Source: an uncultured Thiodictyon sp.
Lineage (GTDB): Bacteria > Pseudomonadota > Gammaproteobacteria > Chromatiales > Chromatiaceae
NCBI GenBank assembly: GCA_903837595.1
Contig: CAILVI010000190.1
Span: 1 to 56,341 of the forward strand
Direction of reading: 5' to 3'
Length of the DNA: 56,341 nt
The position numbers were made by a program, and so were the translations under genes. The notes below the pieces were generated by a model, which saw only the letters and a list, made by a program, of their open reading frames with translations, made no database searches and had not been told where the DNA came from. Below, piece by piece: positions 1-7,938 of the stretch; within the stretch, counting starts at the first letter, position 1; each line of letters opens with the position of its first letter.

Positions 1-5
1 CGCCC

Positions 6-29
6 GTAGGAGCGGCCCCCCGGCCGCGA
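6..29. repeat. REP-like hairpin at the window edge
   Basis: A 6-bp GC stem (GCGGCC/GGCCGC, positions 12-27) sits in a GTAGGAGCGG...CCGCGAC context. This resembles the extragenic palindromes scattered through gammaproteobacterial genomes. It lies in what is left of the metF upstream region, so a role as terminator of the preceding gene cannot be judged. Confidence 0.35.
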
Positions 30-90
30 CGTATGTCACCTCCCGCCAGCCCTTAATGGGCGCCACATTCCAGTCCAGGGCCGCGCCAAC

Positions 91-942
91 ATGACCGACC
101 ATCTTCCACTCAGCTTCAGCTTTGAGCTCTTCCCGCCCAAGACCCCGGAGGGGAGTGCGAAGCTCAAGACCGTCATCGCCGAGCTTGCCGCTCGTGGACC
201 TGAGTTCTTCTCAGTCACCTATGGTGCCGGCGGCTCCACGCGTGAGGGGACCTTTGAGACCGTCGACTGGCTGCGCGCCCAGGGCATCGACACCGCCCCG
301 CACCTCGCCTGCATCGGCTCCAATCAGGAGGAGGTACGCGCGCTGCTCAATCGCTATCGCGACCAGGGCATCCGCCGCATCGTCGCCCTGCGTGGCGACC
401 TGCCCTCGGGCACCGGCACCGGGACGTCCGGGGACTTCCGCTATGCCAATGAGTTGGTGGAATTCATCCGCGCCGAACACGGCGCCCATTTTCACATCGA
501 GATCGCCGCCTACCCCGAATACCATCCCCAGGCACCCAATCCGGCGCGAGACCTGGAGAACTTCAAGCGCAAGGTCGAGGCTGGGGCGGACTCCGCCATC
601 ACTCAATATTTCTATAACGCCGACGCCTATTTCGCCTTCGTCGACAGCGTGCGTGCCTTGGGGATCAGCATCCCCATCGTGCCGGGCATCATGCCCATCA
701 CCAATTACACCCAGTTGGCCCGCTTCTCCGATGCCTGTGGGGCCGAGATCCCCCGCTGGGCGCGGCGCCGGCTGGAGGGCTATGGCGACGACCTGGAGTC
801 CATCCGTGCCTTCGGTCATGAGGTGGGCCTGCGCCTGTGCCGCAACCTGCTGGCCGGCGGCGCCCCGGGTCTGCACTTTTACACCATGAACCAGTCCGGC
901 CCGACGCTGCGTCTGTGGGACGACTTGGGGCTGACGGGCTGA
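91..942 (+). CDS. metF: methylenetetrahydrofolate reductase
   Basis: It reduces 5,10-methylene-THF to 5-methyl-THF with an FAD cofactor in the cytosol, supplying the methyl group for methionine synthesis. The 283-residue length is normal for bacterial MetF. Family landmarks are the N-terminal FSFELFPPKTPEG strand with the catalytic-site Glu, the SVTYGAGGSTR segment, the ALRGDLP segment, and FQ-type substrate residues around TQYFYNADAYFAFV and PIVPGIMPI in the second half. The protein ends in the usual LHFYTMNQ segment. The start is the ATG at 91, with a weak AGGG about 10 nt upstream. In many proteobacteria metF follows ahcY, but that side is outside the window. A hairpin 34 nt after the stop may end the transcript. 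Confidence 0.95.
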   Translation: MTDHLPLSFSFELFPPKTPEGSAKLKTVIAELAARGPEFFSVTYGAGGSTREGTFETVDWLRAQGIDTAPHLACIGSNQEEVRALLNRYRDQGIRRIVALRGDLPSGTGTGTSGDFRYANELVEFIRAEHGAHFHIEIAAYPEYHPQAPNPARDLENFKRKVEAGADSAITQYFYNADAYFAFVDSVRALGISIPIVPGIMPITNYTQLARFSDACGAEIPRWARRRLEGYGDDLESIRAFGHEVGLRLCRNLLAGGAPGLHFYTMNQSGPTLRLWDDLGLTG

Positions 943-975
943 GGCTGACCCCAATGCCATTCAGTTAACGCTCTC

Positions 976-998
976 GTGACACCGCTCCGCGGTGTCAC
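976..998. repeat. GTGACACCGC hairpin, REP-like copy 1
   Basis: A perfect 10-bp stem (GTGACACCGC / GCGGTGTCAC) with a 3-nt loop lies just after metF. The same arms recur at 45268-45291 with a 4-nt loop, so this is a dispersed repeat rather than only a terminator. No T-run follows. Confidence 0.7.
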
Positions 999-1066
999 GC
1001 CTGTGTCAGGCGCTGCGCGCCGCGAAGGTCAGTGAATAGATCGATCAGTTAATCTTCATCGTAGGA

Positions 1067-1094
1067 TTGGTTGGCGGGCCTAACCGCCAACCAA
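1067..1094. terminator. possible bidirectional terminator between metF and a convergent gene
   Basis: An 11-bp perfect stem (TTGGTTGGCGG / CCGCCAACCAA) encloses a 6-nt loop in the gap between two convergent genes. There is no T-tract on either side, so it may be another dispersed palindrome. Confidence 0.35.
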
Positions 1095-1104
1095 CCAGTA
1101 GGAC

Positions 1105-1800
1105 TCAAGCCCCTACCAACACCGTCTGGATCGCGCTCCAGTCGCCATGGCCCTCGTCCTTGTGCAACCAGCGCAGGCGATAGTCACGGCTCTCCGGGGT
1201 GCCCGGCACGGTCAGTGGACGATCGTCGTAGATCGTCTTCTGGTTGAAATGACCCAGCGGCAACCAGGGGCCACCGTTCACGCGATACTCGCCGACGATA
1301 CCGTGGTGCCCAAACTTGGTGTAATCGATGCGTGGCCGCATCCCGTTGGGACCCTGTTCCGTGGTGACGGTAAACTCGGGGACAGGGTGTTCGGTGGCAT
1401 CAACGATCGGCAGGATACCCAGTTCGCGGCCCATGCTCTCCGTGTAATTCGGATGGAGCTTCATGCGTTGGACCTGGTTGAAGATCCGGTTGAACAACCC
1501 GGGCAGGACGGCCGGTGGCGGGGACGCGAAGCTCGGCAACGTGGGTATCGCGACCGGGTCGGGGTCCTCACCGTAGGCGAGGTGCTTGCGGGCGGCCGTG
1601 GCATCCAGCGCAAACTGGTGGGCCACCGGGCAAAAGGATTCCAACATCCAGAGATAATAGGTGATACCGGCCCGGGTATCGGTGATCTCCTCGTCACCGA
1701 GGCCCAGCCGTGGGCCATGGCTCAACAGCATCGCCCAGTAGATCTTGAGCCAGAGAATGCGGTCGGCGTCGGCATTGGGGAAGTAGCGCTGAGAAATCAT
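1105..1800 (-). CDS. conserved hypothetical protein with a C-terminal beta-sandwich-like tail
   Basis: I do not recognise a characterised family. The start is placed at the ATG ending at 1800 because GGAGGG lies about 9 nt upstream; the open frame continues 32 codons further upstream without a better signal. The 231-residue product opens with MISQRYFPNADADRILWL. It has a helical middle rich in aromatic residues (WMLESFCPVAHQFALD) and proline-rich linkers near residues 95-110. The last 60 residues (GIVGEYRVNGGPW, then SRDYRLRWLHKDEGHGDWSA) look like a small fibronectin-III-like or binding domain. There is no signal peptide or membrane span. It stands alone, convergent with metF. Confidence 0.6.
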   Translation of the reverse strand: MISQRYFPNADADRILWLKIYWAMLLSHGPRLGLGDEEITDTRAGITYYLWMLESFCPVAHQFALDATAARKHLAYGEDPDPVAIPTLPSFASPPPAVLPGLFNRIFNQVQRMKLHPNYTESMGRELGILPIVDATEHPVPEFTVTTEQGPNGMRPRIDYTKFGHHGIVGEYRVNGGPWLPLGHFNQKTIYDDRPLTVPGTPESRDYRLRWLHKDEGHGDWSAIQTVLVGA

Positions 1801-2419
1801 GATGTGAAACCCTCCGTTGAAGGAACAGTGATCGTGACTGACGCGGCGCATGTCCGCGTCTACAAGAAGTCTTGTCCCACACGCGGGGTCTGTCAAGGGT
1901 GTGTACGCAAATTTTCCGACACGGCGCCGTTGCGCGTCTGTCGTCGGCCGTCAATGTCATGCAATCACGAGCGACTTGCACGCAAGTCCGAGCGACTTGC
2001 GTGCAAGCAATCGCCCGTTGGCCTCGGCGCGCCGCATCTCAAAAGCAACGCGGCTTATCTCTTTTTCACGCAATAGGTTATAAAGCCACACATACCATGC
2101 GGAGCGCTGCAAGAAATCGCACAGTGCCTGCAAGTAGCGCCGCCTTGCGTGCAAGCAGCCGCTTCTGATCAGTCGCCGCGGCCGTCAGCACGCTACGGCA
2201 CGGCCCAGCGCAGACGCGCGCCCGCTGCGACCTTGCAACCTGACGGACAGTGCAGCGGACCGGAGATGTCTACACGAGCGCACCGGGCTCCACGCCCCTT
2301 GCTTGTGGGACATCGCCGCCGCCCGTGACTCCTGGGTCTGAGTTGGACCGGGCTCCTTGCCGGCCACAATGCGCAGTGCTAACGTGCTACCGACAAAGCG
2401 AAGGCGAGAGGTGATCGTG
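1801..2419. other. gene-free stretch with palindromic motifs
   Basis: I find no supportable gene in these 619 bases; open frames are short, mutually overlapping and compositionally unconvincing. The stretch holds three copies of a small palindrome (separate entry). It ends with a GAGGTGATCG ribosome-binding region for the broken antitoxin that follows. Confidence 0.6.
1973..2155. repeat. three copies of a CTTGC-N2-GCAAG palindrome
   Basis: Copy 1 is GACTTGC-AC-GCAAGTC (1973-1988). Copy 2 is CTTGC-GT-GCAAG (1996-2007). Copy 3 is the same 12-mer (2144-2155). Copies 1 and 2 share the flank CGAGCGACTTGC and lie about two helical turns apart. They could be operator sites or remnants of a small dispersed repeat. 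Confidence 0.7.
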
Positions 2420-2698
2420 ATGCCGACCTTAACTGACTCAAGCGTCAAGATGATTGGCACCAAGGGCTAGATTTCGCTTGGCAAACAATATGAGGGCCGA
2501 CAAGTGCTGGTCGAGGAGCAGGAGCCCGGGGTCTGGCTGCTGCGCACCGTGACGGTCGTGCCGGACAACGAACGCTGGTTGCATCTGCCCCAGGCTGCTT
2601 CCGATCTGGAGCAAGCATTGGCCTGGGCGACGACCAACCCGCCGGACGATGCCAATACTGAGCAGTTATTGAAAGTACTTGCCGATGGGCGCGGATAA
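2420..2698 (+). pseudogene. antitoxin gene with an in-frame stop codon
   Basis: Reading from the ATG at 2420, which has a GAGGTGATCG site just upstream, the frame runs MPTLTDSSVK...TKG, then meets TAG at 2468-2470. It continues in the same frame as ISLGKQYEGRQVLVEEQ...LKVLADGRG to the stop at 2696-2698. The joined product would be about 91 residues. The KG(x)ISLGKQYEGRQVLVEE segment resembles small antitoxins with a swapped-hairpin DNA-binding strand that precede RelE-type toxins. One or two substitutions in one codon would create the TAG. A GTG at 2504 could still start a 64-residue C-terminal fragment, but it would lack the DNA-binding strand. The next frame begins inside its end, as in a toxin-antitoxin operon. 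Function is inferred from this resemblance. Confidence 0.65.
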
Positions 2699-2747
2699 GA
2701 TCGAAGCGCTCGTCCGACTGGACCTCAACAGTCCCAGTTTTGGATAA
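2685..2747 (+). pseudogene. remnant of the partner toxin gene (first 20 codons)
   Basis: An ATG at 2685 overlaps the 3' end of the broken antitoxin and encodes MGADKIEALV...LNSPSFG before a TAA at 2745. The overlap and the D-L-N-S-P-S-F string resemble the N-terminus of small toxins of RelE/ParE-like or cytotoxic-translational-repressor type. The rest of the toxin is absent: the next gene's leader starts immediately. It is best read as a deletion remnant, but short length limits certainty. Confidence 0.45.
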
Positions 2748-2768
2748 CAGCAGCGAGGTGATCGGGTC

Positions 2769-3089
2769 ATGATGAACACGATTCGGGCAACGCTTTCTCC
2801 AGCGGGTACGCTGTCTTTCGACGACCCGGTGCGGATTACCGCACCTGTACGGGTGCTGGTGACCCTGCTGGACGAACAATCAAGTCCGGCCGCGGCGCCG
2901 GTCGCTGTCGATGTCCCGGCAGCATCGGAAGGCTCGGATACCCGAATGGCAGATCAGGCGCGAGCCAACGTTTGGAAACATTTGCTCGCCCTGCGTGAGC
3001 AGGCGATCAAGGAGGGAATGCCGCTGCTCGACTGGGACCAGATCCATGCCGAAGTGCGCAGCCGTCAGGGTGGCCGGCGTGATGACTAA
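2769..3089 (+). CDS. putative antitoxin paired with a PIN-domain toxin
   Basis: This is a 106-residue protein with a GAGGTGATCG site 8-14 nt upstream of a double ATG (2769 and 2772; either could start). The first 35 residues (MNTIRATLSPAGTLSFDD) form a short beta-rich domain, such as small antitoxins use. A variable Ala/Pro-rich linker follows to about residue 57. The C-terminal helix (ANVWKHLLALREQ... LLDWDQIHAEVRSRQ) would wrap the toxin. The last 8 nt overlap the PIN gene start at 3082, which points to translational coupling. I do not recognise the exact antitoxin family; the role is inferred from position and architecture. Confidence 0.6.
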   Translation: MMNTIRATLSPAGTLSFDDPVRITAPVRVLVTLLDEQSSPAAAPVAVDVPAASEGSDTRMADQARANVWKHLLALREQAIKEGMPLLDWDQIHAEVRSRQGGRRDD

Positions 3090-3510
3090 GGTGCTGACCT
3101 ATGTGGATGCCAACGTACTGATCGCCGCGTTTCGCGCCCAAGCGCCCCAGAGCGCCGCCGCGATTGCGGTTCTACGCGACCCCCAACGCGACATTCTCGT
3201 GAGTGACGCTCTGTGGCTGGAGACGATGCCCAAGGCGCAATACCATCGCCAGTTCCACGAATGCGCCTTTTGTGAAGGGATATTCTCCCTCGCCAAGGCG
3301 CGGGTTGCCTGGACTGATGCGGTGCTGAAAGCCGCTTGTGAACTTGCTCTCCGTTACGGTTTGGCCGCAATGGATGCAGTGCATGTCGCTGGCGCACTTA
3401 CCGCGGGCGCCGATGAACTTGTCACGGGCGAAGATTGGAACAAGCCGATGCTGCAGGTTAAGGAGTTGCGGGGTGATCTCACTGAGGCCGCGTCCATCGC
3501 TCGTGCCTGA
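3082..3510 (+). CDS. PIN-domain ribonuclease toxin (VapC-like)
   Basis: PIN nucleases cleave RNA using acidic residues that bind Mg/Mn, and as toxins they are held in check by the antitoxin encoded just upstream. This 142-residue protein has the expected spacing: D9 in YVDANVLIAAF, E47 in ALWLETMP, D98 in AAMDAVHVAGAL, and the terminal LVTGEDWNKPM strand. The ATG at 3082 is chosen because it overlaps the antitoxin stop and begins the domain cleanly; an earlier in-frame start at 2911 would add a non-homologous tail. All key residues are present, so it is probably functional. A large inverted repeat follows. Confidence 0.8.
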   Translation: MTKVLTYVDANVLIAAFRAQAPQSAAAIAVLRDPQRDILVSDALWLETMPKAQYHRQFHECAFCEGIFSLAKARVAWTDAVLKAACELALRYGLAAMDAVHVAGALTAGADELVTGEDWNKPMLQVKELRGDLTEAASIARA

Positions 3511-3578
3511 CTCCTAAAGCCCTGGCCGATCAGCCGCGGCCGTGCGGCTGGGCCTTGATCGTCGTTCTGGCCACCGGA

Positions 3579-3664
3579 GGTCGAGGCTTTAGCCGGCCGG
3601 GCGTGTAGGCGCCATTGATTTCTTTTGGATGCGTGGGAAACCGCCACCGGCTAAAGCCTCGACC
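3579..3664. repeat. 18-bp perfect inverted repeat
   Basis: The arms at 3579-3596 and 3647-3664 are exact reverse complements (GGTCGAGGCTTTAGCCGG) around a 50-nt loop. It lies between the PIN toxin and the methyltransferase. It has no T-run. It may be a MITE-like or REP-type element, or mark the edge of the restriction-modification island. Confidence 0.8.
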
Positions 3665-3744
3665 GGTTAGCGATGAAGGCCGCAGCGATGATCAAGGCCA
3701 ATCGAAACTCTCGTTTTGCGCCGCTCACCACAGCAAGTAGATAT

Positions 3745-5379
3745 ATGGCCGACAAATATCAGGAATATAGCAAGGATGAACTGGTCCGGCTGCTGCGCGA
3801 GCGCGACCGCCGGCCGCGCTTCGGCCTGTCGTGGGAACGCGATCTGATCGACCATGATCGTTCGGTGAATGGCGATTTCGTGGTCCTGGACTTGGTGCCT
3901 GAACGATCGCATGGCGCGCCCCCGTTCGGCAATCTGATCATCGAGGGCGACAATTTCGACGCCTTACGCAGCCTGCGCATGACCCATGCCGGGCGCGTGA
4001 AGTGCATCTATATCGACCCGCCCTACAATACCGGCAACCGGGACTTCATCTATAACGACCGGTTCATCGATCGCGAGGACAGTTTTCGGCACAGCAAATG
4101 GCTGGAGTTCATGTATCGGCGCCTGGACTTGGCCCGCGAATTGTTGGCCGAGGATGGTTCCATCTGGGTGTCGATCGATGACAATGAGGTCTTCCACCTG
4201 GGGATGCTGATGGATCAGGTGTTTGGGGAGAGCAACAGGGTCGCGATCAATGTCTGGCAAAAACGATATTCACGGGAAAATCGTGAGGCGATTGGCGACG
4301 TGCATGAATATCTATTGGTATACACCATCGATCCGGACCGGTTCAAGGCTACCCGCAACAAACTCCCATTGGCTGAAAAGCAACTCGCACTCTACAAGAA
4401 CCCGAACAACGATCAGCGAGGCCTGTGGCAATCGGTATCCCTGACTGCGCAAGGATACAGGCCGAATCAGATGTATGAAATCATCGCACCAAATGGAAAA
4501 TGCCATCGACCTCCGGAAGGAACATGCTGGAAAGTTATTAGACCGGAATTTGAGCGGCTATTGGAGGATAAAAGGATTTATTTTGGGAAAGACGGTAATG
4601 GCGTCCCGCGAAGAATGCACTTCCTCGGCGATGCGGATGGAATCGTGCCATGGACTTGGTGGCCACATGAAGAGGTAGGCCACACCGACGAGGCGCGCAA
4701 GGAGATTCAATCTATGTTCGGCACCCAAACCGCATTCGATACCCCGAAGCCGGTTCGTCTCATCGAGCGTATCCTACGCATCACCACGAAGCCCGGCGAC
4801 CTGGTCCTCGACTTTTTCGCCGGCTCCGGCACCACGGCCCAGGCAGTGCTCAAGCTGAATGCCGAGGACGGCGGCAATCGCCGCTTTATCCTGGTCTCCA
4901 ACACCGAGGCGACGACTGACGAACCGGACAAAAACCTCTGCCGTGATGTCTGTGCCGAGCGGGTGCGCCGGGTCATGACCGGTTACCGTAACCGCAAGGG
5001 TGAGGAGGTGCCCGGCCTGGGCGGCAGCTTTGCGTATCTCAGAACCCGTCGCATCCCGACGGAGCGGCTCTTTCGGGCCGTCCAGCACGATCAGATCTGG
5101 ACCGCTCTCCAACTGATTCATGGCGATACGCTGTCGCCCTATGATCCGGGGGCACCGCTACAGCTACTGGTGCTCAATGCGTCCAAGGTCATCTATCTGC
5201 CCGGCGTCAGTGAGGCAGCGGTGGCGGCGGTACAGGCCGCGCTGCAGGGTGCTGCCCAGGTGGTGGTCTATTCCTGGCAGGCTCCGCTGCTGGCCCAACG
5301 CATCGACGATGCCCGTGCCAGTTTCGAGCCGATCCCAGAGTATCTGGTCAACCGTTTCGGTGCGGGGACCGCCCAATGA
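3745..5379 (+). CDS. type III-like adenine-specific DNA methyltransferase (modification subunit)
   Basis: It transfers a methyl group from S-adenosylmethionine to adenine in a specific DNA site and protects host DNA from the nuclease encoded next. Motif IV (D91-P-P-Y) precedes the SAM-binding DFFAGSG motif (356-362), which is the beta-class order of type III Mod proteins. The target-recognition region lies between them (about residues 150-330). The start at 3745 (MADKYQEYSKDELVRLL) matches the usual N-terminus of this family; 24 earlier in-frame codons lack family character. The ribosome-binding site is weak either way. The recognition region has clearly lower GC than its flanks, suggesting replacement by recombination. 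The stop overlaps the next ATG (ATGA). Confidence 0.88.
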   Translation: MADKYQEYSKDELVRLLRERDRRPRFGLSWERDLIDHDRSVNGDFVVLDLVPERSHGAPPFGNLIIEGDNFDALRSLRMTHAGRVKCIYIDPPYNTGNRDFIYNDRFIDREDSFRHSKWLEFMYRRLDLARELLAEDGSIWVSIDDNEVFHLGMLMDQVFGESNRVAINVWQKRYSRENREAIGDVHEYLLVYTIDPDRFKATRNKLPLAEKQLALYKNPNNDQRGLWQSVSLTAQGYRPNQMYEIIAPNGKCHRPPEGTCWKVIRPEFERLLEDKRIYFGKDGNGVPRRMHFLGDADGIVPWTWWPHEEVGHTDEARKEIQSMFGTQTAFDTPKPVRLIERILRITTKPGDLVLDFFAGSGTTAQAVLKLNAEDGGNRRFILVSNTEATTDEPDKNLCRDVCAERVRRVMTGYRNRKGEEVPGLGGSFAYLRTRRIPTERLFRAVQHDQIWTALQLIHGDTLSPYDPGAPLQLLVLNASKVIYLPGVSEAAVAAVQAALQGAAQVVVYSWQAPLLAQRIDDARASFEPIPEYLVNRFGAGTAQ

Positions 5380-7874
5380 ACGGCATCGCACCCAAGCGCT
5401 ATCAGCAAGAGGCCGTCGACCAGGCACTGGCGATCTTCCGCCATGCGGAGGACCAGATCCGGCAGGCGCCGGACCTCAACGAGCGTCGCATCGCCAGTGC
5501 CTATAACGGCTGTGTGCTGTTGGAGGCCCCCACCGGTTCGGGCAAGACCCTGATGGCGGGGATGATCGCGGAGGCCTTCAGCCGACCCGGGCGGGAGGGC
5601 AACGCCCGCATCGTCTGGTTCTGGTTTACCCCCTTCGCCGGACTGGTGGACCAGGCGCGGGGCGCATTGAAAAAGGATTTTCCCGGACTGCGCGTGCGCG
5701 ACATCCAGATCGATCGGATTACCCGCAATGCCCGCAGCGGGGATTGTTTCGTCACCACCTGGGCGGCGGTGGCGGCCAACAACAAGGAGACGCGGCGGGT
5801 GCGCAAGGGCGGGGATAGTACGCTCGCCCTGGACGAGTTCATTGCGCAGTTGCGGCAGGACGGTTTCCGCATCGGGGCCGTGGTGGACGAGGCGCACCAT
5901 ACATTTTTCACGACATCCAGCGAGGCAGTGCGCTTCTATCATGAGGTCTTGGCGCCTGACTTCACCCTGATGGTGACGGCCACGCCGAACGATCGGGACG
6001 TGGAGCGCTTCAAGCAGGCGAGCGGGATCAAAGAGGTCCATCGCAACGCGGTGAGCCGCCGCTCCGCGGTGGAGGCGGGTCTGATCAAAGAGGGCGTCAG
6101 ATCGGTCGCCTTTCTCGCCGGGCCGCAGCAACAGGCATTGGTGAATTTCGCGGAAACCGCGTTGAAGGAGGCCTGGACGATGCATCAGCGCATTGCCCGC
6201 GAACTTGCCGCGGCGGGGATCGATCTGGTGCCCCTGATGCTGGTGCAGGTGGGCAATAGTGACCAGGCGGTCGCCCAGGCCCGCGCGTTTCTCATTGGAT
6301 TGGGGGTGCCCGAGGCGCGGATCGCCTCCTATACCGCCAAGGAGCCCAGCAACGACCTGCTGGCCGTGGCCCTGGACGAACAGTTCGAGGTGCTGATCTT
6401 CAAAATGGCGGTGGCCCTGGGCTTCGATGCCCCGCGCGCCTTTGTGCTGGCGTCGCTGCGCGGGGCCAAGGACACCGACTTCGGCATCCAGGTCGTTGGG
6501 CGCATCCTGCGGGTCCATCGCCGGCTGCAACCCGCGACCCTGGAGAAGACCCTCCCCGCCGGCCTGCGCTATGGCTATGTGTTCCTGGCGGATGCGGATA
6601 ACCAGGGGGGGCTCGTCAGTGCCGGGGAACGGATCAACGCCATCCGCGATGAATTGGCCAAGATTTGCCCTGCGACCAGTGTCTTCCGAGTAGCGGGAGA
6701 GGCGCAGGTCCAGGTGGCGGTGAATGGCCAGGGGAGCCTGTTTCGGGTCCTGACCGACGCGCCTGACCTCACGCAAGCCCCTGATGGGGAAACAGAGACC
6801 GGAACGGGCCAGGCGGAACCATTGATCGGCGCGGGCTATCCGTTGCCGGGGACGCTCGATCTGTTTGGTGATGGACCCGCGGCCACGCTCGCCAATGGGC
6901 GCGCAATCAAGGGGCCGCCGGCCCTGGGTCAACCGATGGCGTTGCCGCCACCCGGGCGCCACCCCTTACGCGCGGATGCGCAACCGATCCTGAAGACCGA
7001 GCGGATGCCGATCTCCACCGCGGACCTGCTCAGTTGCATCGCGGCGCATATCGGCTTCGACGATACGGTAATCAATGTGGGCCTGCGCGTCAGCGTGACG
7101 CTCACCCGCAAGACGATCGATCTCTTCGAGGGAACGGCGGCGCTGGAGGAGGCTCACGCGCGGCTTGAGGCCAAGGCCCTGGCGGAAAAGGCGCAGCTGG
7201 AGTTGTTCCACTTCGGCTGCCTGCATCCCGCGGAGCTCTTCCAGGCCTTGCTCGGGCGGCTGCGGACCGAGTTCAGGCACCGCGGGCTACCGGATGACGA
7301 GCCGACCCTGGAGCGGGCACTCAATCTGATCATGGCGACCCAACCCACGCTGCTGCGCCGGGCGGAGCGCGAATGTGCCAGCCGTTTCAAGGAGGTCATC
7401 GATACGGCGCACTGGCCGGCGACCACCGAAGCGCTGCCGGGAGCGGAACGATCGCGGCTCAATGTCTATGGGGTCATGCCCGATGGCCTGAATCGGTTGG
7501 AATTGGCCTTTGCCCAGATGCTGGATGCCGACCAGTCCGGGGCCGTCGCCTACTGGTATCGCAACGAGCCGCACAAGCCATGGTCGGTCGCCCTGGTACT
7601 GCCCAGCGGCGCACAGTTTTTCCCCGACTTTATCGTCAAGGTCAATGGCCGCAGGCGCGGCGATGGCTGTGTGCTGATTGAGACGAAGGGCGATTATCTA
7701 GTCAATAGCCCAGATACCATTGCGAAGGTCAATGCGGAACACAAATTCTATGGCTCAGCGCTGTTTCTGAAGCAGGATACCCAGGGTCGCTTCATGACCG
7801 TCAGCTACTTCGAGAAGGCGGGCCGCTGCGAGGAGGATCAGGTCTTCCGGTTGGAAAATTTAGTGGGACATTGA
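5376..7874 (+). CDS. type III-like restriction enzyme: SF2 helicase with C-terminal nuclease
   Basis: This 832-residue protein would translocate on or switch with ATP and cut unmodified DNA in complex with the methyltransferase. Helicase motifs are in order: Walker A APTGSGKT (51-58), DEAH (171-174), TAT (201-203), and the conserved QVVGRILRVHR segment (motif VI) near residue 375. The C-terminus has a PD-(D/E)xK nuclease signature: P-D751 in FFPDFIV and E769-T-K771 in VLIETKGDY. Translation is probably coupled to the methyltransferase through the 4-nt ATGA overlap. No frameshift or missing motif was seen, so the pair looks intact. Whether it forms a classical Mod2Res complex is inferred from the family. 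Confidence 0.88.
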   Translation: MNGIAPKRYQQEAVDQALAIFRHAEDQIRQAPDLNERRIASAYNGCVLLEAPTGSGKTLMAGMIAEAFSRPGREGNARIVWFWFTPFAGLVDQARGALKKDFPGLRVRDIQIDRITRNARSGDCFVTTWAAVAANNKETRRVRKGGDSTLALDEFIAQLRQDGFRIGAVVDEAHHTFFTTSSEAVRFYHEVLAPDFTLMVTATPNDRDVERFKQASGIKEVHRNAVSRRSAVEAGLIKEGVRSVAFLAGPQQQALVNFAETALKEAWTMHQRIARELAAAGIDLVPLMLVQVGNSDQAVAQARAFLIGLGVPEARIASYTAKEPSNDLLAVALDEQFEVLIFKMAVALGFDAPRAFVLASLRGAKDTDFGIQVVGRILRVHRRLQPATLEKTLPAGLRYGYVFLADADNQGGLVSAGERINAIRDELAKICPATSVFRVAGEAQVQVAVNGQGSLFRVLTDAPDLTQAPDGETETGTGQAEPLIGAGYPLPGTLDLFGDGPAATLANGRAIKGPPALGQPMALPPPGRHPLRADAQPILKTERMPISTADLLSCIAAHIGFDDTVINVGLRVSVTLTRKTIDLFEGTAALEEAHARLEAKALAEKAQLELFHFGCLHPAELFQALLGRLRTEFRHRGLPDDEPTLERALNLIMATQPTLLRRAERECASRFKEVIDTAHWPATTEALPGAERSRLNVYGVMPDGLNRLELAFAQMLDADQSGAVAYWYRNEPHKPWSVALVLPSGAQFFPDFIVKVNGRRRGDGCVLIETKGDYLVNSPDTIAKVNAEHKFYGSALFLKQDTQGRFMTVSYFEKAGRCEEDQVFRLENLVGH

Positions 7875-7938
7875 AAATGTCAGTTTACTTTTTCCGACTG
7901 GATAAGTCTCTGTTATAAATTCAGATCAGGAGTGAAGC

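Noticed and set aside
5268-6962. A 564-codon open frame on the minus strand
   Set aside because: It lies wholly opposite the restriction-enzyme gene, whose helicase motifs fix the plus strand as coding. Its product is Arg/Gly/His-rich with no motif, a normal shadow in GC-rich DNA.
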